A stretch of 64,000 nucleotides of DNA from Bolinopsis microptera. Taxonomy: Eukaryota; Ctenophora; Tentaculata; Lobata; Bolinopsidae. The stretch lies in assembly GCF_026151205.1 (NCBI RefSeq), contig NC_087075.1, forward strand, positions 10,896,303 to 10,960,302. Direction: 5' to 3'. The notes beneath the pieces are model-generated. The model saw only the letters and a list, made by a program, of their open reading frames with translations. It had not been told where the DNA came from and made no database searches. A program made the translations under genes and the position numbers. Every line of letters starts with the position of its first letter. Within the stretch, counting starts at the first letter, position 1. Shown piece by piece: positions 1 through 11,845 of the stretch.

Positions 1-3000
1 TGACGAGGAGTATGACCCACCCTATAGTCATCACCACTACAGACCCCCTGATGCAGGAGAACAGGAGGATGACCCTACCCGCCATGATGGTAACCCCCTA
101 CTCAGGTGCTAGCAGCAGCAGTAGTAGTAGTAGTGAGGATGTTACTGTGAAAGGAGGGACACTACCCAACAGGACAGGGTTCAGGAGACGAGCGAGGAGG
201 AGGAAGATGAACTCCCGGAACTCCATCCCCTCCAGTATCCCTCTAACCAGACCCAACAGACCCCTATCTGCTGGTAACAAAGCTGCTACTCTAGACACCC
301 TCTCCGCTCTGCCCTTCAGTCGTGGGATCAGCCGCTCCACTGGCAACCTGCTGGAGGATACTGACCCAGTGTACACAAGTCCTGTAGGTTATAACAGTCC
401 TGTAGGTTATAACAGGAAGAGAGACCCCTTGACTCCTCCTACCAGTATTATACAGAGTGTTAGTCCTAGTCCTAGGAGGAGGAGCAGTCTTCTGGTGGCT
501 CTGTCGGGCATGTTGTCTAAGTCTCAGTCTAACTTATTGGATGTTGGGGAAGAGGTCCACGCTATTAAAGTAATACCATCATCTGATACCACAATTTACT
601 ACAATTTACTACAATTTACCACTTTATACTTCTGTTTTACCTTACCAGCCTCCCTGGGTAGAAACATCCCAACCCTTTCTACCCTTCCTACCCGAGTAAT
701 CTTTATTAACGTACAATGGCTTGCTATTACTATTCATTTTCTTAATTTCAGTGCTTTATTTAACCTTGTTCTTTCTTCAGGCAAAGTCTATATCAGAGCA
801 GATGGATAGGATAAAGAGTAATCTGAATAAGGCTGCCGGTATACCACCGCTAGATTTTACTGACTGGAAAGAACTGGTCCCTCAATCTGTTGTACAGGTA
901 AAAACACGATTAATTGTTGTTATTATTCGTTATTATAATTTATAGTTCTTTATTCACCACTAACATCGCTAATAACAGTAACTGAGCGTATTTCAAAATT
1001 CAAACATATTTATAACTGAACTTATTTCATGAACATACACATATTTCTAACTGATTTTATTTAAACAGGGACTAGGAAAGAAGGACATGGAACAACAGCA
1101 CCACATATGGGAGCTTGTAACTACAGAACATAACCACATAACCATTATATCAACTGTTATTAACTCCCTGCTTACCTGCCTCAAGGAACTCCATAACGGT
1201 AATAATTAGTAATTATTAGTCATTATTAGTCATTTTTAGTCATTTTTAGTCATTTTTAGTCATTTTTAGTCATAATTGCTAATTTCTAGGAGCTCCACAA
1301 CAGTGCGCTACTGTCTGTGTACATCTCTCGGCTATTAATAGATTTAAATAAGATATCAACTAAACCAGTGCAGAATGTTTCAACGCCTGTTTGATAACGC
1401 TTATTTTCGTTACAAAGTTGGTTCAAATAGTCTCAAAGTCTGTTAAACAGCCCTACTATGCAAATTATTAAATAAAAGTTCTAAACGAGAGATAGTTTTA
1501 AAAAACAACGCCCAAGTCTAATCTTCCCCTAGAAACAAATAACTAGATGTCAAAACTTCGCTAGCTTCTGTTGATATCTCTTGTCATAAGCCAAATCACG
1601 GAGATAGTAGAGATCAAAAACATTATTATTATCATTCAAAATATTATTGAACTATATTTTAAACAGTACCCCACCGCAGAGAACTTCTTGACGAAGATAA
1701 ACGAGCACGACGTCTTCCTGAATATAGAAAGGATCAGAGAAGTTCATCTTGCGTTCTGGAATGAGTGTATCGTGCCTCTTATAGATAAGGTCAGTTGTGG
1801 TTATCTTCTTCTTTCTTATCTAGAATAATCAGTTCATGTAATAATTAATATGTTGTGGTGATATCATGTAACATTTTGTGTAGATCTTTAAGTTACAAGA
1901 CAGAAAATCACCAGCCAAAGGTTAATTATAACGTGGTGTACAACATACCAGTGCAAGTGTATTGTTTGTCACGTGACTGTAACCCTACATTCCTCAGGCT
2001 AAAGACACAGGTGAACTCCTGGACCCCGAGATACTAACCGGAAGTAGCCACTTATTTGAGGAGAACCTAAACCCGCTGTTTGAGTACTGTATCAAGTACA
2101 TTGAGAGTAGAAGCTACATCAAGTCTCAACAACACAAGAACAATGACTTCAAAGAGTACATTAACGTAAGTGTTGGGAATATTAATTGTTGTTTTAACTT
2201 AGCATTGAAGTTTTAACACATACTGTCTGGGTGTAAACCATAGAGTTTATCTGTTGCTAAGTTAAAACTACAGCTTCTGACAGTCAGGGTGGTCGGGAGT
2301 TATCTGTGAACTCTTTAAGTCTTTACTGTATAACATTTATTAGCTGCCGAGTGGCATGATCATTATTTTAAACAAATTTATTAACATTATCAATTAATTA
2401 AAATTATCAATTAATTAACACACTTTTTGTTATACAGTGGTGTAGTAACGAAATCCGAGTACAGCACAACAAACTTGGGGTGGATGACATGTTAATAAAA
2501 CCCATACAAAGGATACAGAAATACCCTATTCTTATCAAAGATATCCTCCGCAAGACAACAGATGACGACACCAGATCCGTCTTATCTTCATTTGTAAGTG
2601 AAACTGACAGCTTTTAATTTGTACAAGTGAAAGCGAAAGTGAAACTGTTTCTCCTTCAAATGAAACTGAAAGTTTATTTTAACATTTCCTCTTAACTTAC
2701 TTATAAGGTGATAATATTTACCCTAATTAAACAAATTTATCAGTTGGAAAAAGTGAAAGGGTTCGTGGAATCATTAAACAGACAGAAGGAGGAAAAAGAG
2801 GAGCAAGCGAAAATTGAGGGAATCAAAGAAAGGATAGGGATTGAAAGCTATAGTGTTCTGCCTTCTGTTGGTCACAACACCAACGAGCAGATTAATCAGG
2901 TAATTAGATTATAACTACTTAACAAATTAAATAAATATTTACCAATCAAATAAACACCTATGAACTAATTTGAAGAATGTATCCAAATACCCACAACTAC

Positions 3001-4336
3001 TAACCGCCTCTCTCTCCCCAGATGCTAAACAAATACAACAAGTTTGACCTGGCTGATAAAGTCCCTCTGCTCAATACCCAGAGAAAGTTCCTTCACGAAA
3101 CATCCTGTAAACTCGACAGTAAACTAGATAGTAAAACACAAGATGTCACTCTCTTCCTCTTTTCGGATCATATTTTAGTTACCAGACCAAATAAGGGGTC
3201 TAAAAAGAAAAACAGGATTATAAAACAGGTGAGCTAGTACACTGGTGACTACACTGGTGACTTGAGTACGAAATATTTGAATGCACTAAGATTTCTTTAT
3301 CGGTTTCACAAATTAAATTGTCACGTTCATGAACTGTTTGTAAGCTGGCCCACTAAAACCTCTTAATTTCAGCCGATGACTTTAGACAGAGTGGAAATAG
3401 AAGAATTAAGTAACGCGAGTCACACTAATGTAGTAGTTTATCTGAACGAGTATGGCAGTTTGGTGGATATGTTTTTGTTACAGTCTACTTCACAGGAGTC
3501 GCATCAGACTCTCTTCAATGCCGTCATCCAGGCAAAGGTACGGTTTCTTCTCCCTGTTTGTCAAGAGACGCTGTTGATCTGCTCTGCCTCCATTTCTCGT
3601 TGATCATGATTTCAGGCTTATTTTGATTAATGTGATGCCAATTAATTGGAGTGTTGTTACAGAAGATTATAAATTTGTCCACTAAAAAGTTTTTTTCCAG
3701 GACAACTACAAGCGGGAGAAGAACAAGTTGTACACGGATATGGATGCCAGCAAGTCAGTGAGCACGTGCTCTGTGAACAGCGCTGGTAACCACCAGGCAG
3801 AGTCCCCAGCAGTCGCGCGCCACGCCGCATGCTCCGTCACTCGGTCCCACAGTGAGCTGGGCCCCACACGCCGCACCCTTGTCGATCCTTCTTCTTCAGT
3901 CTCTCGTGCTCAGAGTATGCCTGCTAGTAACGAGAAACGGAACCATCTACCCCAGCCTCAGCCAATGAGCTCGGCCTCTTCATCGTCGTCATCTTCCAGT
4001 TGTTCAGTTAGTGAGGGTGGGGGAAGTGAGGGAAGCAGTCGACTAGTGACTCTCTCGCATATCAAGGAGTCGGACAAATCTATAGACTCTGGGGAAGAAC
4101 TTACTGTCATCCCTAATAACGACACTTTGACCGGGGGAAATGACCCGGACACTTTGAAAAACTACGGGCCAGATGTTTATATTTCGGATAATTTGAGTAC
4201 GGAGTTCAAGGGAAAACTCGATCTCAACAAGAAGATCTGCGATTCAGTGAATTTACAAGCACCAGATGAAAAGATGCTCTTTACAAAATCAGATGCGATC
4301 TTCATCGACCACGCGAACACTCAATCAGAATCATAG
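1..4336 (+). CDS. RhoGEF with DH-PH module, PLEKHG5/6-like (5' partial)
   Basis: Predicted guanine-nucleotide exchange factor for Rho-family GTPases. Exons: 1-569 (start outside the window or ATG at 12), 781-897, 1069-1198, 1680-1789, 1998-2165, 2438-2593, 2744-2899, 3022-3228, 3373-3537, 3701-4336. Reading phase is continuous and every intron is GT-AG. From ATG 12 the product is 800 aa. Residues 1-225 are Ser/Arg/Pro-rich. The DH domain (about 232-445) opens with IWELVTTEHNHI and contains the signature LIKPIQRIQKYPILIKDIL. The PH domain (about 475-590) contains LFLFSDHILVTRP and VVVYLNEYGSLVDMF. The tail of about 210 aa is low-complexity and Ser-rich. The wording of the DH and PH blocks recalls PLEKHG5 (Syx) from memory. 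The final exon has a TAG stop followed by an AT-rich 3' UTR. The DH-PH call is firm; the subfamily is tentative. Confidence 0.88.
1200..1276. repeat. AT-rich short tandem repeat in RhoGEF intron 3
   Basis: Repeats of a unit close to TTTTTAGTCA, starting just after the splice donor at 1199. It is intronic with no sign of function. Confidence 0.8.
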
Positions 4337-5335
4337 CGAAACGTTACCGTTGCTGTGGTAACTTAATTGATTGTTATTATTATTGTTTTGCTGCGGGCAC
4401 ATTGTTACCATGGTGATACGGTTCCAGCAACACGACTTCAAGTGTTCCGGTTTTTGTGCACATCTTTTCAGAATATAATGTCTCGTATCGGGAAACCGTG
4501 AAAGAAACGCGGTCTTCGATTGTAAAAATTTTTATACTCGTTTTTTAATGTTTGGGCAAAATGTATCACGATACGCACGCACGTGGAGAGGTGTGTAGAG
4601 CAACCACCATTAATTGAGTGTACATATGTGTATTTTATTTATAATTCTTTGTTTTGTAATTTAAATAATAATAATTTGATCCTTCATTTGAAAATGTGGC
4701 TTCTTCTCTTGTTCAAACCCAATGTGGAATGTAGAATGTAGAATGTGTCATATACATTAAACATTCTACACCACCTTTAAACTCGTTCCTTCTACTTGTA
4801 CTTTCCTTTGATGCACCGATAGAATACAACCAAACTGCTGGAAGCAATTGAGACCTTATACTTATAGATAGTTTCATGAACAATTTAAGCTATAACTATG
4901 ATAAGTGTAAAGGGTTAAACAGGTAAGAATTTAATTATGTAGGTATTATAACTCTAGGTATTGTAACAATAGAATATCACGGTAGCATCAATATTCAATA
5001 AAGATGTATGTCAACACCTTGTTCAAGTAAAGAACGAATGTTATTTTACATTTATGGGTGATTAAATTTTTCAAAAACGGATCAACTAATCGGTACCAAT
5101 GCAATATGATAAGTGCTCCGCCAATAAGTTGTAGTTGTACAACGTTTAGTTTGGTATATAAATGGTCTGTTATCAAACTTTCCGATTTCATTTCAACCTA
5201 ATATTCTACTTTTCACTGACTACTCTAAGTCTAGAAAATAAACTCATTAAATCACTCAATCAGTGGTAATAACATCGTAATTATTTAAATATAGTTGCAA
5301 TAGTACTAGTTTTTTTAACGGTTCCAAATATTACG
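4337..5335. other. 3' UTR and intergenic AT-rich DNA
   Basis: The 3' UTR of the RhoGEF probably occupies the first few hundred bases. No AATAAA lies close to the stop; the first clear one is near 4997, so the polyadenylation site is uncertain. No convincing coding sequence on either strand. Confidence 0.5.
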
Positions 5336-5425
5336 ACAAGACCGTCGACGAGTCCAACTCGGCGCCCGTCTTGGTACTGGTAGCTTAGGTCATAAACCTA
5401 CAATATCAATAGTTTTTCAATTGTG
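5336..5425. repeat. Hairpin-containing repeat, copy 1
   Basis: Contains GTCGACGAGTCCAACTCGGC, also found at 6119-6138, followed by a block ending in ATAAACCTACAATAT that recurs at 6278-6292. It is a shortened relative of the 6105-6300 segment. CGAGT and ACTCG can pair around a three-base loop, with CAAGAC and GTCTTG as an outer stem. Confidence 0.6.
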
Positions 5426-5689
5426 TTTACACCATCCATAGTTAATTAAATATTTTTTAGTATGTAGTAAAACATAAAAGATATCCCGTCGTAAAGTTTC
5501 GGACCGTTTAAGTTGATATTTGAAAATGTAATAGACTGGTAGCACATTTTGGCGATTTTCCTTTTTGCAGCGCCTTTTCCGGAATTTTGACTTCCAGCAC
5601 CTCAAATGTTGTCCAGGAATTATGTTAAGTACGGGCGCGCACTTGCTCGTATTAGTAATTTGTGTCCCTCACAATAAATAAACTTTATG

Positions 5690-5815
5690 CAGATTGGTCA
5701 TTACTGGGCGGCGCTCAGCCTGTCAGTGTCATTCCGCGCGCCGAATCTTTATTCTCATGTTTATGATTATGAACATAATAGCCTGGGGTCCCCAGGTAAA
5801 TTGGTCACTGCAGTC
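5690..5815. mobile_element. Fragment related to the 30640-35651 element
   Basis: Shares GTCATTCCGC and then CCTGGGGTCCCCAGGTAA, in the same order and with similar spacing as in the left arm of the TTAA element near 32030-32085. No ends or target duplication are visible. It may be a solo relic or a related non-autonomous copy. Confidence 0.45.
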
Positions 5816-6104
5816 AAAAATTAGATCATAACTGAGAATTATTTTGGTTAAGTAAACTAATGTAAACGGAAAAAAAGCTTTTATGTTCTATTTAAAAGTT
5901 TTCCGAAGTATCTCCTTCAATGTTTATGATTTTCCGTTTATCAAACATTTATTAATATTATACATGATACAAGTTGGTTTCAATTGTCGGGGCCGGGGCC
6001 CTTTTAGAAAAATATCGAAGATCGACTGTATATGATTTAGCACGTTTGTTATTTAAATTTAATGTCACTCATATGATCTTAACGGGTAATACTCGTAAAA
6101 TATT

Positions 6105-7250
6105 TGTTCCAGATACCGTCGACGAGTCCAACTCGGCGCGCGTCCTGGTTTGACGGATGTTACTCGTCTAAATTTCTTCGAAGTAGCGCGCGCCGCTTTC
6201 TTCTCGAAATGGAAAATGCTACGAAGTAGCGCGCGCCGGGCCAGATCATTAACAATGGTCAAGTCTTGGTAGGTTATAAACCTACAATATGATCTTGTCA
6301 GTTCCACAATTATTTCTTGTATTATGCTTTTCACAATGAACTTGGCACTTGTTGTATCACGCGGTGACCCCCACTGTCGTTTCACTATAGAGTTTCAACG
6401 ATATAACAGGGGGAGCCGCGCACCCGTGCGCAGTGGGTCATACAACGTATTACAAGGCACTTGCTAATATAATGAATCATTAAAAACAATTCACTTTCAT
6501 GTTTCAGTCGAACAAAAAACTTTAGTTGAGGAAATTTGTTGTTGCGCGAGCGTAAATGCAATTTTAATTTCAATGCTTTCAAGTCAAAGGTATGTAATGT
6601 TGCGTTGTATTTTTATTTTGCGTATTAAAAATTGAAAATGAAAAACAAGTTTGAATAAAGTTATGCGCGGCGAAATTTGATTTCCGGTAATAATTGCCAT
6701 GTCTGTTTTAACATGCACTCATTTATTCTAAACCTTTGTGGTGCGATACATGTTTAGGACTTTAGCTCTCTCCCTCTCAGCTCTCTCTCTTTCTCTGTTC
6801 TGGTCAACGGTTTCTGGCCTCTTACTAAAAAGATGGAGGCCTTATCACCGTGCCCACAGAATTCAACTCCTGCTAGCTGCATGTCAGGACTCCCAAAGTA
6901 TATACGAAATCATAAAATAATAAATATCAATGCAACAGACCCCTGGAGTCTTGAAGCTGTCACTACCTGTCTCAGAGCAAACCCACTTCCGTTCTAGTAC
7001 TTATGCGGGCAGACAAGGGATTTCCGAGCAAGGTCAAAGCCTGGGAGATATGTCTCTATGCGGAGATGGGCCTAGGTTGAGTGCCTAGTATGTGATTTAG
7101 CGAAAGTTCCTGTTGACCATTGTCAATGATCTGGCCCGGCGCGCGCTACTTCGTAGCACTTGCCATCGGGCCATAACATTTCGAGAAGAAAGCGGCGCGC
7201 GCTACTTCGAAGAAATTTAGACGAGTAACATCCGTCAAAAGTTCCTGGTG
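6105..7250. mobile_element. Putative DNA transposon relic with GC-rich inverted repeats
   Basis: About 110 bp at 6157-6265 recurs in inverted orientation at 7112-7240, including AAATTTCTTCGAAGTAGCGC on the plus strand and its complement at 7196-7215. The arms are GC-rich (GCGCGCGC) in AT-rich surroundings. The roughly 850 bp between them shows no convincing ORF. No target-site duplication was found, so class and exact ends are unknown. Confidence 0.55.
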
Positions 7251-7290
7251 AAGAATCCAAGCAGGTTACCAAAAAGTATTTTCTATTCCC

Positions 7291-7795
7291 TATCCAGTCT
7301 TGTCGACTGTTCCACAAATTTGAAGATAATGTTTAGGACTTATGACAATAATTTATTTACGCATAAATGTCAAAATTAACCCCTTTTATGTGAGTAAAAT
7401 TACCTAAAAAACGACGAACACGTTTGTCCCATTTTCTCAAAACGACATCGATGTGACTTAATGCGTTTTCTCAGGGAACGGCAGTATAGTAGTAAAAAGC
7501 TTGATACCTGTTACCTGATAATATGTAATAAGCGCCATGAGTTCTTTGCTACATGCGAAAAGTTATGGGGGGAGTTTTCACATATTTGGGGGGAGTTTTT
7601 ACATATTTGATTAGAACTGCTGGAGACGAACAAGAAGAAAAAAACCGGACCAAAATCTGACATTGTGTTTTTGAAATATCGCGCGCCAAATATTGAGGAT
7701 TATCTGTAATTACATGTAAAACTTTAACTCAAACTGTAAAGGAGACTACGCAACACCTCAACAGCTGGTTGAGGACGAGGACGGGGACGACAAAG
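7291..7795. other. Intergenic, nothing recognised
   Basis: AT-rich. A short direct repeat (GGGGGGAGTTTT plus ACATATTTG) occurs twice at 7568-7610. No coding signal. Confidence 0.5.
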
Positions 7796-7960
7796 CAGTG
7801 GCGTAAGGAAGGTCCCCATCGACCCCGGCCCACTGTGCGTGGGAAGGGGGTCGCCAAATCGTCGTTTGAACTTTGAATGTGGGACAATTTCGAAAAACTT
7901 AACTACGGTAGTACTAGTAAAACTGCACGTTTTGCTTTTTATTTGAAACACACTTTGGCG
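7796..7960 (+). mobile_element. hAT-type MITE fragment (CAGTGGCG family)
   Basis: Begins CAGTGGCGTAAGGAAGG and shares CCAAATCGTCGTTTGAA and CTGCACGTTTTGCT with the copies at 24790-25097 and 25969-26112. The right end is not recognisable, so this copy is truncated or diverged. Confidence 0.65.
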
Positions 7961-8181
7961 GATGCTTCTTTGAGCGCTTCTTTTAGATTTGCAACATGAT
8001 ATGATAGTGGTTCTGGTATTATTTGTTGTAACCATACCAGCAACAACATAAATGTGCAGTTTCCAGGCCACATTTTGGAAACATTGCAGTCATTCCATCT
8101 ACTGAAAAATAAAGACACTGCTCAGCAACAAGTCACTGTATGATAATATAGTGACTGGAGGAATGACAGAGAGATCTTCTC

Positions 8182-8445
8182 ATGTGGAATGGTCACAGCA
8201 GTGAAATGAGGGAAAGATGGAGAACGTTGCCCAACACTCACTTCAAACGAGTATGGAGACATAAGTTCGCCAGATCAATCCCGAAACTTGGCAAAGAGAG
8301 CACAAGAACAGCAACACAATTCCTTACTGGTCATTGTGAACTAAACGACCACATTAATAAGTTCAAGCCGACAATGGTCCCCAAAATTTGTCCACACTGT
8401 CTCATGGAGATTATTATTATTAAATCTAAAATAGCTAATAATTTA
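8182..8445 (+). pseudogene. Retrotransposon RNase H C-terminal fragment
   Basis: An open frame of about 80 aa contains TRTATQFLTGHCELNDHINK followed by CPHC. This resembles the LTGH-x-x-L-x-x-H plus zinc-knuckle block just downstream of RNase H in LINE polyproteins. Catalytic RNase H motifs and upstream RT are absent, so this is a remnant. The family is recalled, not searched. Confidence 0.55.
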
Positions 8446-8933
8446 ATAAATTGTTAACAGGCCCCTTAACGTGGGCAATAATATACGCTTTATAAATTAT
8501 ATAAACAAATTGAAGTCTATTTTCCAATGTTGTTAAGTGTCTCTTTAGATCTGTTTTGGTCTTTCGTGGGAGTTCCCACATTTGTTGGTTGAGAATGCTC
8601 AACATAACATACATAATGCTTGACTGCTTTATTGACCCGGACAGGCACCGGGGGCAGACATCCCAACACCAGTGCGTTGGGACATAGTGTTGGTCTGCTT
8701 CAGGACGTGTTAGATCCTAGAGAAGCCGCCATCCCCTCTACTGCTTTAGCTCAGCGGCAGCATGAGCCCTGGTTTCCTGCCACATTGGTACCTCTGAAAG
8801 TACAGAAAAGTGGTGGATTTCGGGGTCCAGGATACTCCCTCTTTGTATGTCAAACAGTATATATATACAATAAATTAAATCAAGTGATGCAATTGGCAGA
8901 GCACAATCGTAAATCCTGAGCAATAGATATCAT
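8446..8933. other. Intergenic, nothing convincing
   Basis: A 99-codon open frame at 8620-8919 has no recognisable motif and ends in repetitive AT-rich sequence. I do not call it a gene. Confidence 0.4.
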
Positions 8934-9179
8934 CTATCCCTCGTAGCTCTTCTCCTCAGGTATCAGGTTGAAGGAGACGTTGGATATAGGGGCGGTCCAT
9001 GCCTTCTTTGCCTTTCCACGTACACCTCTAACTGCTACTAGCACACTCCTCATTATATCCATGCTCAGGCGTGTCCTGATGTTACACATCACCTGGCTGT
9101 AGTCCTCCTTTGTCTTGGTGGCTATCCCTCTTTGTTCTTTATGGTGGTAATATTTCTCTGAGATGTTTGCAGAGTCTTT
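8934..9179 (-). pseudogene. Coding-like fragment of a mobile-element protein (unknown)
   Basis: A minus-strand frame of about 80 codons ends at the TAG complementary to 8934-8936. It reads KEDYSQVMCNIRTRLSMDIM, then RSVLVAVRGVRGKAKKAW, and ends in NLIPEEKSYEG. The composition (charged, with an LRS-x-L-x-x-x-RG-x-R pattern) looks protein-coding. It recalls C-terminal ends of transposon-associated proteins in invertebrates, but I cannot name the family. It begins about 15 bp from the stop of the 9194 LINE, on the same strand, so it may be LINE 3' sequence or the locus the LINE landed in. Confidence 0.4.
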
Positions 9180-9193
9180 ATTTCATGATCTTT

Positions 9194-10972
9194 CTAGTCG
9201 GATAAATCCTGGAGAGCATCACTCTGTCCCCAAAGAAATTCGACTCTCCTAATGAATGCTTTTTGTGTGCTGCTTTTTGTTAACACTTCATCTAGATAGG
9301 AATGTGAGTCTGCCCCACCCAGCTCTTCTTTCAGTTGCAGGTAACTGGTGTCTTGCACCTCCAGACACAATAGGAGCTGGTGTACGGGGGAATCAATGAA
9401 GCTGTTACAGAAACGACAGGCCTCACCACTGCCACCACCCATGATCTTTTGGATGTTCGCAAAGAGTGGTGAGCTGCCGTGAATGTAGTCCATTATTCGG
9501 CTGTCCAGATTTTTACTCGTGTTGTGCCCGAATAAAAAGTTGTTTTTGTCTAGGAGCAGCCCACTGTTTTTGATCTTTGTGATCACACCGAGTATCTTGG
9601 TCTCCTTGTTGTTACTGACAGTTCTGCATTGCAGATTTGTTTCGATGCTGTCAATCCAGATCTTATCTTTGTAGCTCATTATGTCTGCCTGAGTGTAATA
9701 GGCTAGATCCTTGAAATGTTGCTGCGTTAGGTCTATCATTCTGGTTCTGTGTGACTTATTTTCTTTCCAGAGGAAGTACTTTTTCAGTGACATTGTTAGG
9801 ACATGAAAACTTGGTATTCTGCTTTCATCAACTTGGTAGAGGGTAGCTGAAAGATTGTCACCTTGTGTGAGTATTTTGCACATGAATTTAACCGAGAGAG
9901 CTTCGAGTTGCACATCCAGTGGTGGTAGGTGGAGAGCAAGTTCGGTTAATTCCCTTTGTGGGTTCAGGACTGATCCAGATATTTTTAGAATTATTTTATT
10001 CCAGAAGCTTTTAAATTGATTGAGACACTTGTGAAGCCAAATAGGTGCTGCGTAGAACAGTTTAGTGAGGACCATTGTCTTAAGGAGGAGAGTGAGGCTG
10101 TAAACGTTTAGACCATAGTTGCGGTTAGTTGATTTTGTTATTAATCCCCACTTTCTTTTGCATTCTTTAAGTTTTTGAGACGCATGTTTCTTGAAATTGA
10201 GGTCCTCATCTACTATTACCCCAAGGACCTTCGTACTTTTGACGTAGTTGATGCTTTTCCCATTAATACATAATTCTGCAGGTTTCTGTTCTTCATTATA
10301 GGCTGCAGTTTTCAAGATTATTGCCTCTGTTTTATTTGTATCACAGTTCACTACTAGCTTGTTCTTGATGCACCACTTGCTAAGGTGGTCACATACCATC
10401 TGCATTTTTTCATGGCATCCGGAGATGTTCTCAAAGGAAATCATAAGTGTACCATCATCAGCAAATTTGTAGCAGCTTAGATATCTTTTTACCTCTTCCG
10501 GGGTGTTGTGCGTCATGTCTGCTATGTATAGGATAAAGAGGAGAGGTGAGAGTACAGCCCCCTGAGGTAGTCCAAATATTGTGCATTTTCTTTTTTCTCC
10601 TTTATAGTTGTTCACTTTTAGACATATCGTCCGGTTGAACAGGAAACTTCTCAGCACGTTAAGAATATTTCCTTGAATACCGAGAGTTGATAGTTTGACA
10701 CATAGTGATGGAAGATGAACACTGTCAAATGCCTTTTCGAAGTCAAGGAAAAGCACTATACATGCCAGCTTCTGTCGTTTAACTTCCTCAAGGTTAGCCA
10801 GCATTCTGAAAAGATATCGCGTTGTTGATCTCCCTCCAATAAAACCTTCCTGATCTTCATCAAGAGTTCCTTCAATGTCCAGGAAGAGTCTCAATCTTTT
10901 ATCTAGCACTCTTTCACAAATCTTTCCAAAGTAGGATGATATGGAAATCGGTCTATAAGCACCAGGTAACAT
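9194..10972 (-). pseudogene. LINE ORF2, reverse transcriptase and C-terminal part
   Basis: 592 open codons. RT motifs run in order: GAYRPISISSYFGKICERVL, LDFEKAFDSVHL, GLPQGAVLSPLLFILYIADM and the catalytic CYKFADDGTLMISF around residue 172. The C-terminal part carries a zinc-knuckle-like CRFC-x10-H-x4-C block. The initial Met is internal to the original ORF: upstream sequence was separated by the 10985-11155 insert. The RT core looks undamaged, but it is cut off from its endonuclease. Confidence 0.85.
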
Positions 10973-10984
10973 GTAGCTGGATTT

Positions 10985-11155
10985 GATTGGTATTCGATTT
11001 CTGATTATTATATCTCAATTTGGCTTTAGGTAGGGTGCCCCGCTAAAAGAACTGGATTCTTCCAGGAAGCATCCCGTGCACAGACCTTGGTCTACATATA
11101 TATTAAATTATTAACCATTCATTCTGTATGTGCACGAAAATTTATTTCAATCAAT
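10985..11155 (+). mobile_element. Short insert splitting the LINE RT frame
   Basis: The LINE frame reads ...FLRKEGK up to about 11156 and resumes at SSYMLPGAYRPIS from about 10984. The 171 bp between are unrelated and end on the plus strand in TTTCAATCAATCAATCAA. A CAAT-type tail suggests a 5'-truncated SINE or LINE copy. The target duplication is no more than a few bases. Confidence 0.6.
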
Positions 11156-11825
11156 CAATCAATTTTCCTTCTTTCCTCAAGAATGTTACATCGGAAGATT
11201 TCCACAGCCATTTTCCTGTGCTCATACACCAGTTAAATATGATCTGCAAGAAGTGAAGACAATTTGTTTTTATGTGTTTGAGGATGGTGGGGTGAATATT
11301 GTCTGCATCACATGATTTGTCATTTGTTTCTTGCCTTTCTATAGCTGATTTTATCTCGTCTATGGAAATATGGTTGTTCAGCGGATCATCTTCACTGTAA
11401 CTACTTGCAGATTTGCTGCTAACATTCTTTAATTTACTGAACTCATTATTTACATGCATTTCGTGCTCTTGGTCATTGGGTTGGTTTTGAAGGTGTTTTC
11501 CTGTGAAGAAAGTATTAAATAACAGCTCTTCCTTATCTTTTTCAGATGTGACCAGCAAGTCACAGTCTTTGAGGTTGCAGATGAAGTTGTCAGTTTTGGC
11601 CCCAAAAACTCGTTTATATTTTCTCCAGAATTGAGTGCAGTCTTTGGTGTTTAGTGCTTCAACTCTGTCACGAATCCATTCATTCTTTTCTTTAATCAGC
11701 GCTTTTTTGAATGATTCAATGCTTTCAGTGAGTGTGGCCTTGTTTCTGGGAGTTGACCTTTGCTTGAATCTGTCTTTCGCTTCTAGAGCTTCATTAGATA
11801 GAGTTGTAAGTGCAGGACACCAATA
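11151..11825 (-). pseudogene. LINE ORF2, linker between endonuclease and RT
   Basis: The frame continues from HSKPYWCPALTTLSNEALEA near 11820 through ESFKKALIKEKNEWIRD to LVTSEKDKEELLFNTFFTG and GKWLWKSSDVTFLRKEGK. This is the region between EN and RT in LINEs, including the pre-RT block. A break may lie near 11560. It is coding-derived but no longer translatable as part of ORF2. Confidence 0.6.
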
Positions 11826-11845
11826 AGGTTTTGAATGAATGGATA

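Noticed and set aside
5336..5380. Hammerhead-ribozyme-like core around CGACGAGTCC
   Set aside because: The required CUGANGA and GAAA cores are not both present on either strand, and the stems do not meet in a three-way junction.
8620..8919. 99-codon ORF
   Set aside because: No motif, no splice or homology support, and it ends in AT-rich repeat-like sequence.
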